A stretch of 11,347 nt of DNA from Deltaproteobacteria bacterium (GTDB taxonomy: Bacteria; Desulfobacterota; Desulfobacteria; Desulfobacterales; JAFDCJ01), in contig JAJRVC010000065.1 of the NCBI GenBank assembly GCA_024277475.1, positions 1-11,347 on the forward strand, given 5' to 3'. Position 1 is the first letter of the stretch; the number at the start of each line of letters is the position of its first letter. Under the pieces are notes generated by a model. That model was not told where the DNA came from. It ran no database searches and saw nothing but the letters and a program-made list of their open reading frames with translations. A program made the translations under genes and the position numbers. Positions 10,653 through 11,347 of this stretch are shown in pieces.

Positions 10653-10713
10653 ACGTGCTAAAGATTTGACGAGGGAATGGGGTAACAATGAAAACAAATG
10701 ATGGTGCTTGAAT

Positions 10714-11166
10714 ATGGATCATGATGGATTTCAGATTTTAATCAAAAAATTGTATTCCATCGTCCTGGAACTCGAGCAGATGTTTCCTGGACGCCACTTT
10801 ACCCCTGACGGCCATATGGTTGGAAGCATAGGTGAGTGTCTGGTTGCAGACGCTTACAATTTAAAGTTGATGACCGCTTCCAACAAGGGGTATGATGCTG
10901 TTACTCAGGACAGAAGTACGGTGGAAATCAAGGCGACGCAATCCAACCGAGTCGCTTTCAGAAGTTGTCCGGATCATACAATTATAATCAAAATCTTGGC
11001 TGACGGAACATTTAAAGAATACTATAATGGACCTGGAACGATAATTTGGAATGAATTCAAAGGAAGAACAATGCCGAGTAATGGCCAGTATCAAATATCC
11101 CTAAGGCGGGTGGAGCAGTTGAACGAGATGGTTCCTGTACACCAAAAACTTTCAAAAATTTTTTGA
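10714..11166 (+). CDS. DUF6998-like protein, possible PD-(D/E)XK nuclease fold
   Basis: A 150-residue soluble protein from ATG 10714; TTG 10708 is an alternative two codons earlier. GGTG (10703-10706) gives a modest ribosome site. The segment FPGRHFTPDGHMVGSIGE, then GYDAV, then VEIKATQ, is the pattern I associate with the DUF6998 family, found near defence and mobile genes. Glu41, Asp61 and the Glu71-x-Lys73 pair (VEIKA) are arranged like the core of PD-(D/E)XK nucleases (E...D...ExK), so a DNA-cleaving or DNA-binding role is possible. I cannot confirm the fold. It follows the RT gene by 61 bases on the same strand and is probably co-transcribed, hence a candidate RT partner or effector. Family naming is from memory. 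Confidence 0.8.
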   Translation: MDHDGFQILIKKLYSIVLELEQMFPGRHFTPDGHMVGSIGECLVADAYNLKLMTASNKGYDAVTQDRSTVEIKATQSNRVAFRSCPDHTIIIKILADGTFKEYYNGPGTIIWNEFKGRTMPSNGQYQISLRRVEQLNEMVPVHQKLSKIF

Positions 11167-11347
11167 ATAACCATCAAAATTATCAAATTCAGAAAGTCAA
11201 CATACCTCCTATATCGCATGACCGACTCCTGTAGTGTTCATACAAATTCAAACAGCTAACTTGAGGAGAAGATCCCCCAAACTAAAGAATAAAATGACGG
11301 CTTTTAATGGTTCAAAACGGCGTTGACGGCTTTAAAAAATACGTAAA
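11167..11347. other. no gene recognised
   Basis: AT-rich sequence with no convincing ORF. It contains an AGGAGGT-like Shine-Dalgarno on the reverse strand (around 11204-11210) without a following gene, and a short TGACGGCTTT direct repeat near the window end. A ten-codon ATG frame at 11294-11326 has no usable ribosome site. A gene or element boundary may lie here. Confidence 0.5.
11295..11333. repeat. 10-base direct repeat TGACGGCTTT
   Basis: TGACGGCTTT occurs at 11295-11304 and 11324-11333, a 29-base period. Both copies are followed by T/A-rich sequence. The window ends shortly after, so I cannot tell whether more copies follow. Confidence 0.5.

Noticed and set aside
11151..11167. TTCAAAAA/TTTTTGAA palindrome as a terminator
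   Set aside because: The stem is almost all A-T and overlaps the stop codon; it is too weak for an intrinsic terminator.

Overview
The window reads as part of a bacterial anti-phage defence island. It holds, in order, a SNF2-family helicase (5' end cut by the window edge), a reverse-strand GNAT toxin/antitoxin-like pair, an Eco57I/PglX-like adenine-N6 DNA methylase, a reverse transcriptase fused to a nitrilase domain, and a small DUF6998-like protein. Base composition is mixed (about 35-60% GC in lines I counted). No rRNA, tRNA or taxonomic marker is present. The protein flavour suggests a Gram-negative bacterium, perhaps Desulfobacterota or a proteobacterium, but that is only an impression.

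Layout: (1) 1-2832, + strand, helicase with intact motifs I, II (DEAH), III, V and VI, resembling the DrmD helicase of class 1 DISARM. (2) 2833-3804, an inverted cassette with a 60-residue antitoxin-like ORF and an overlapping GNAT acetyltransferase ORF, with a perfect Shine-Dalgarno and a small palindrome upstream. It separates helicase from methylase. (3) 3805-7575, the methylase gene, interrupted by one in-frame TAA at 7285-7287; the last 95 codons stay open in the same frame. (4) 7572-10652, RT-nitrilase fusion of the UG1 / DRT type 1 kind, starting on an ATGA overlap with the end of the methylase frame. (5) 10714-11166, the DUF6998-like protein with a possible PD-(D/E)XK-type motif. (6) 11167-11347, no recognisable gene.

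How they may work together (inference): helicase and methylase look like one DISARM-related module that marks or distinguishes self DNA, although drmA, drmB and drmC are not in the window. The RT-nitrilase belongs to a family known to act alone as an anti-phage gene. Here it is physically and probably translationally coupled to the methylase, so the most interesting possibility is a composite system of helicase, methylase, RT-nitrilase and DUF6998 protein. The nonsense codon in the methylase is the main caution: the methylase may be decaying, or the C-terminal part may be made separately or by read-through.
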